Assembly: GCF_018343715.1 (NCBI RefSeq)
Contig: NZ_JAGYPL010000002.1
Coordinates: 876,364 to 940,363 of the forward strand
Direction: 5' to 3'
Source of the DNA: Bacillus sp. FJAT-49711
GTDB taxonomy: Bacteria > Bacillota > Bacilli > Bacillales > Bacillaceae_C
DNA: 64,000 nucleotides
Positions within the stretch are counted from its first letter, which is position 1, and every line of letters starts with the position of its first letter. The notes under the pieces were generated by a model that saw nothing but the letters and a program-made list of their open reading frames with translations, did no database searches and had not been told where the DNA came from. The translations under genes and the position numbers were made by a program. Of this stretch, positions 62,262-64,000 are shown one piece after another.

Positions 62262-63281
62262 ATGAGAACTGTATTAGTTGTACATCCTGATTTTGATGAA
62301 GTATGGCCCTTTGCAGCTGATCATTTTCGAAAAGTAATGGAAAGGCTAGGAGAAGTTGAGTTTTACCGTATAGATGATAGTGATGAGAGAAGTATTGTGG
62401 AAATAATTCCAAATCCAGAAAGTGTTGCACGATTGATTTCTCTAAGTGTTCCAGTAACAAGCAACGATATCCAACTGTTTGGCTCTTTAAAGGAGGCTGT
62501 AATTACACACGGGTATGGTAGTCAATTATCAGATGAGTGCAAGGAACAGCTCGAGCAAAAAGGAGTACGTATTTATAACCAGCCTGGTGAAGGATTCTGG
62601 GGTCAGTCAGTATCGGAATTTGCTCTTGGATTAACTATTTGTGGCTTAAGACGCATCCCGCAAACACATCATGAGATAATTACAAGCCTGGATCCATGGG
62701 ACTATAACCCCCCTGAAAATAGAGGACGTCCTAGTGCTAAAGGACAACAATTTGGAGATAACGCTAATTTCTCAAATGGTACGATACAAGGCAAAAGAGT
62801 TCGTATAGTTGGTGCAGGAAATATTGCTAGTCGCTATGCAAGTTTCGTCAACTTTTTGGGGGCTGATGTCGCTAGTTGGGATCCCTATGCTAGTGAACCG
62901 TGTTTTCATCGTTCAGGTTCCCGAAAAGAATGGCATTTAGAGGAACTTGTAAAAGATGCGGAAATTTTTGCCCCTATGGTGCCATTGACTAAATCTACAG
63001 AAGGATTAATCACTGCAGATCATATACGGGCGTTGCCAAATGGTTGCTTAGTCATCCTTGCTACTAGGGCAGGGATATGTGATGTGCCGACTTTAAGGGA
63101 GAGAGTATTAGCTGATGAATTAAGTTTAGCGGCGGATGTTTTTGATATTGAACCACTTCCACTTAATGATCCATTGCTAGGTAGACATAATGTAGTTCAC
63201 ACCCCGCATAATGCCGGGCGGACTATTGATGCCAATAGACTTTGGGCAGATAAATTAGCAGAACAATTTTTACCTCTATGA
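62262..63281 (+). CDS. D-2-hydroxyacid dehydrogenase family protein
   Basis: 339 residues. NAD-binding GKRVRIVGAGNIASRYASFV, then catalytic Arg (ILATRAGICDVPTL), Glu (AADVFDIEPLPLND) and His (VVHTPHNAGRTI). It reduces a 2-keto acid or oxidises a hydroxyacid, fitting the neighbouring sugar-acid-type pathway. AGGAGG precedes the ATG. The canonical GxGxxG is GAGNIA, with the third Gly replaced by Ala. Confidence 0.85.
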   Translation: MRTVLVVHPDFDEVWPFAADHFRKVMERLGEVEFYRIDDSDERSIVEIIPNPESVARLISLSVPVTSNDIQLFGSLKEAVITHGYGSQLSDECKEQLEQKGVRIYNQPGEGFWGQSVSEFALGLTICGLRRIPQTHHEIITSLDPWDYNPPENRGRPSAKGQQFGDNANFSNGTIQGKRVRIVGAGNIASRYASFVNFLGADVASWDPYASEPCFHRSGSRKEWHLEELVKDAEIFAPMVPLTKSTEGLITADHIRALPNGCLVILATRAGICDVPTLRERVLADELSLAADVFDIEPLPLNDPLLGRHNVVHTPHNAGRTIDANRLWADKLAEQFLPL

Positions 63282-63478
63282 TCTGATGAAATAATTTTTA
63301 AGCAAACTAGGAAACTATGTTGAGGAAATGCTGAAAATAATTCAGACATTAGATAACGTAAAGGAGGATTTGAACCGAAAAGATAATTTGTATTGCCTAC
63401 TTTGGAAACGGTTACTTATTGATTTAGGCAAAGCTTCATATATCTGCAGTATAAAAAAGGGACTTGGGAGGAATAGCA

Positions 63479-64000
63479 GTGAAAAGACTAATATTTGGCA
63501 CCTTCTTGTTGATTGTTGGAATCTTTCTATCCGCTTGTGGTTCTGATAATACCACTGGCGAGAAAGACGGAAAAGTTGTAATACAAATGGCTGTAAGTGG
63601 AAGTAATGCTGAAATAAAAATAAGAGAGGATACCGCAGATGCATTTATGAAGGAAAACCCAAATATAGAGATAGAATGGGTTGACCTTGGTGATCAACGT
63701 TTTGAGAAGACTTTGACCCTGATATCAGGTGGAAATTCTCCAGACATCTTATACCTAAATGAGTGGGTACCAGCTTTAGCCAAGCGTGATGTATTAATGC
63801 CGTTAGATGATTTAATGACTGCTGACTCAGAGTTTAATATAGACGATTTTTATGAAGGATTGATTGATGGAAATCGATATAAAGAAAACATTTATGCACT
63901 TCCTCAAGAGGTTTCTCCAATGATTATGTATTACAATAAGGATCTTTTTGATGAAGCAGGGGTCCCATATCCAAATGATAATTGGACTCAAGAAGAGTTT
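63479..64000 (+). CDS. Sugar ABC transporter substrate-binding lipoprotein (partial)
   Basis: The window ends inside this gene; 174 codons are visible. GTG start after GGGAGGA. Lipoprotein signal with lipobox LSAC (IFGTFLLIVGIFLSAC), then a family-1 solute-binding start (KVVIQMAVSGSNAEIKIRED; GGNSPDILYLNEWVPALAKR; EVSPMIMYYNKDLFDEAGVP). Probably the binding subunit of the importer for the compound processed by the two dehydrogenases. Confidence 0.85.
   Translation, partial: MKRLIFGTFLLIVGIFLSACGSDNTTGEKDGKVVIQMAVSGSNAEIKIREDTADAFMKENPNIEIEWVDLGDQRFEKTLTLISGGNSPDILYLNEWVPALAKRDVLMPLDDLMTADSEFNIDDFYEGLIDGNRYKENIYALPQEVSPMIMYYNKDLFDEAGVPYPNDNWTQEEF

Noticed and set aside
63328-63546. Plus-strand ORF overlapping the last lipoprotein start
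   Set aside because: The lipoprotein frame has GGGAGGA, GTG and a lipobox; this frame has none.
1-64000. CRISPR arrays, tRNA and rRNA genes
   Set aside because: No regularly spaced direct repeats, no cloverleaf or rRNA sequence recognised on either strand.

Overview
The window looks like the chromosome of a low-GC, spore-forming Bacillaceae bacterium (Bacillus sensu lato). The support is a Spo0F-like receiver beside a Spo0E-like phosphatase, two ComK-family proteins, DUF3231, YesL-type and CBO0543-type proteins, strong GGAGG ribosome binding sites with frequent TTG/GTG starts, and numerous intrinsic terminators. No rRNA, tRNA or CRISPR array was recognised.

Layout. 1-1.4 kb: a GC-richer structured non-coding stretch, a 36-bp perfect palindrome and a broken IS21-type transposase. 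1.6-4.3 kb: an XRE-like regulator, then a short conserved leader/terminator element in front of a ComK paralogue, then a SinR-like repressor. 4.6-10.5 kb: one operon with a cupin sugar-phosphate isomerase, an amidohydrolase, a complete SsuABC/Tau-like ABC importer and a divergent M24 (creatinase-fold) protein. 10.8-16.6 kb: a mosaic of small genes, a Pro-rich membrane protein, gene fossils, Spo0E-like, Spo0F-like and DUF3231 genes. 16.8-28.3 kb: a glycan cluster (glycosidase-like protein, secreted DUF4855 protein, PhnP-like MBL hydrolase, sugar ABC importer, YesL, NanE, RpiR regulator). 28.6-33.5 kb: an HPr-like protein without the active-site His, three CBO0543-type membrane proteins and an MHYT-PAS-GGDEF-EAL protein. 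34.0-42.3 kb: the second copy of the Pro-rich protein with its structured downstream element, then a sugar ABC importer, two GH4 enzymes and a GntR regulator behind a cre-like site. 42.5-45.2 kb: uridine kinase-like, a lipoprotein, and a frameshifted zinc-ribbon membrane protein.

45.6-56.8 kb is an accessory region. It holds an HNH-motif protein; a small sigma-70 factor preceded by a textbook ComK-box pair; two overlapping DGQHR (DndB-like) genes; a second copy of the leader/terminator element in front of a second ComK paralogue; a tightly coupled sce7726-sce7725-RES operon (candidate NAD+-depleting defence); and a complete IS66 element with 8-bp target duplication that splits a 112-aa gene. 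57.6-64 kb: a methyltransferase, an IS3 fossil, and the start of another carbohydrate cluster (XylR-like regulator, Gfo/Idh/MocA oxidoreductase, 2-hydroxyacid dehydrogenase, partial sugar-binding lipoprotein).

The most interesting structure is the module sigma factor - DGQHR - DGQHR - leader/attenuator - ComK. The leader element occurs twice (2.8 kb and 50.0 kb), 47 kb apart, each time immediately before a comK-like gene. It keeps an SD+GTG leader start at identical spacing, a helix with a compensatory base change, an invariant terminator stem and an invariant competing 5-bp hairpin. Neither comK has room for its own promoter between terminator and start codon, so read-through control is the simplest model.
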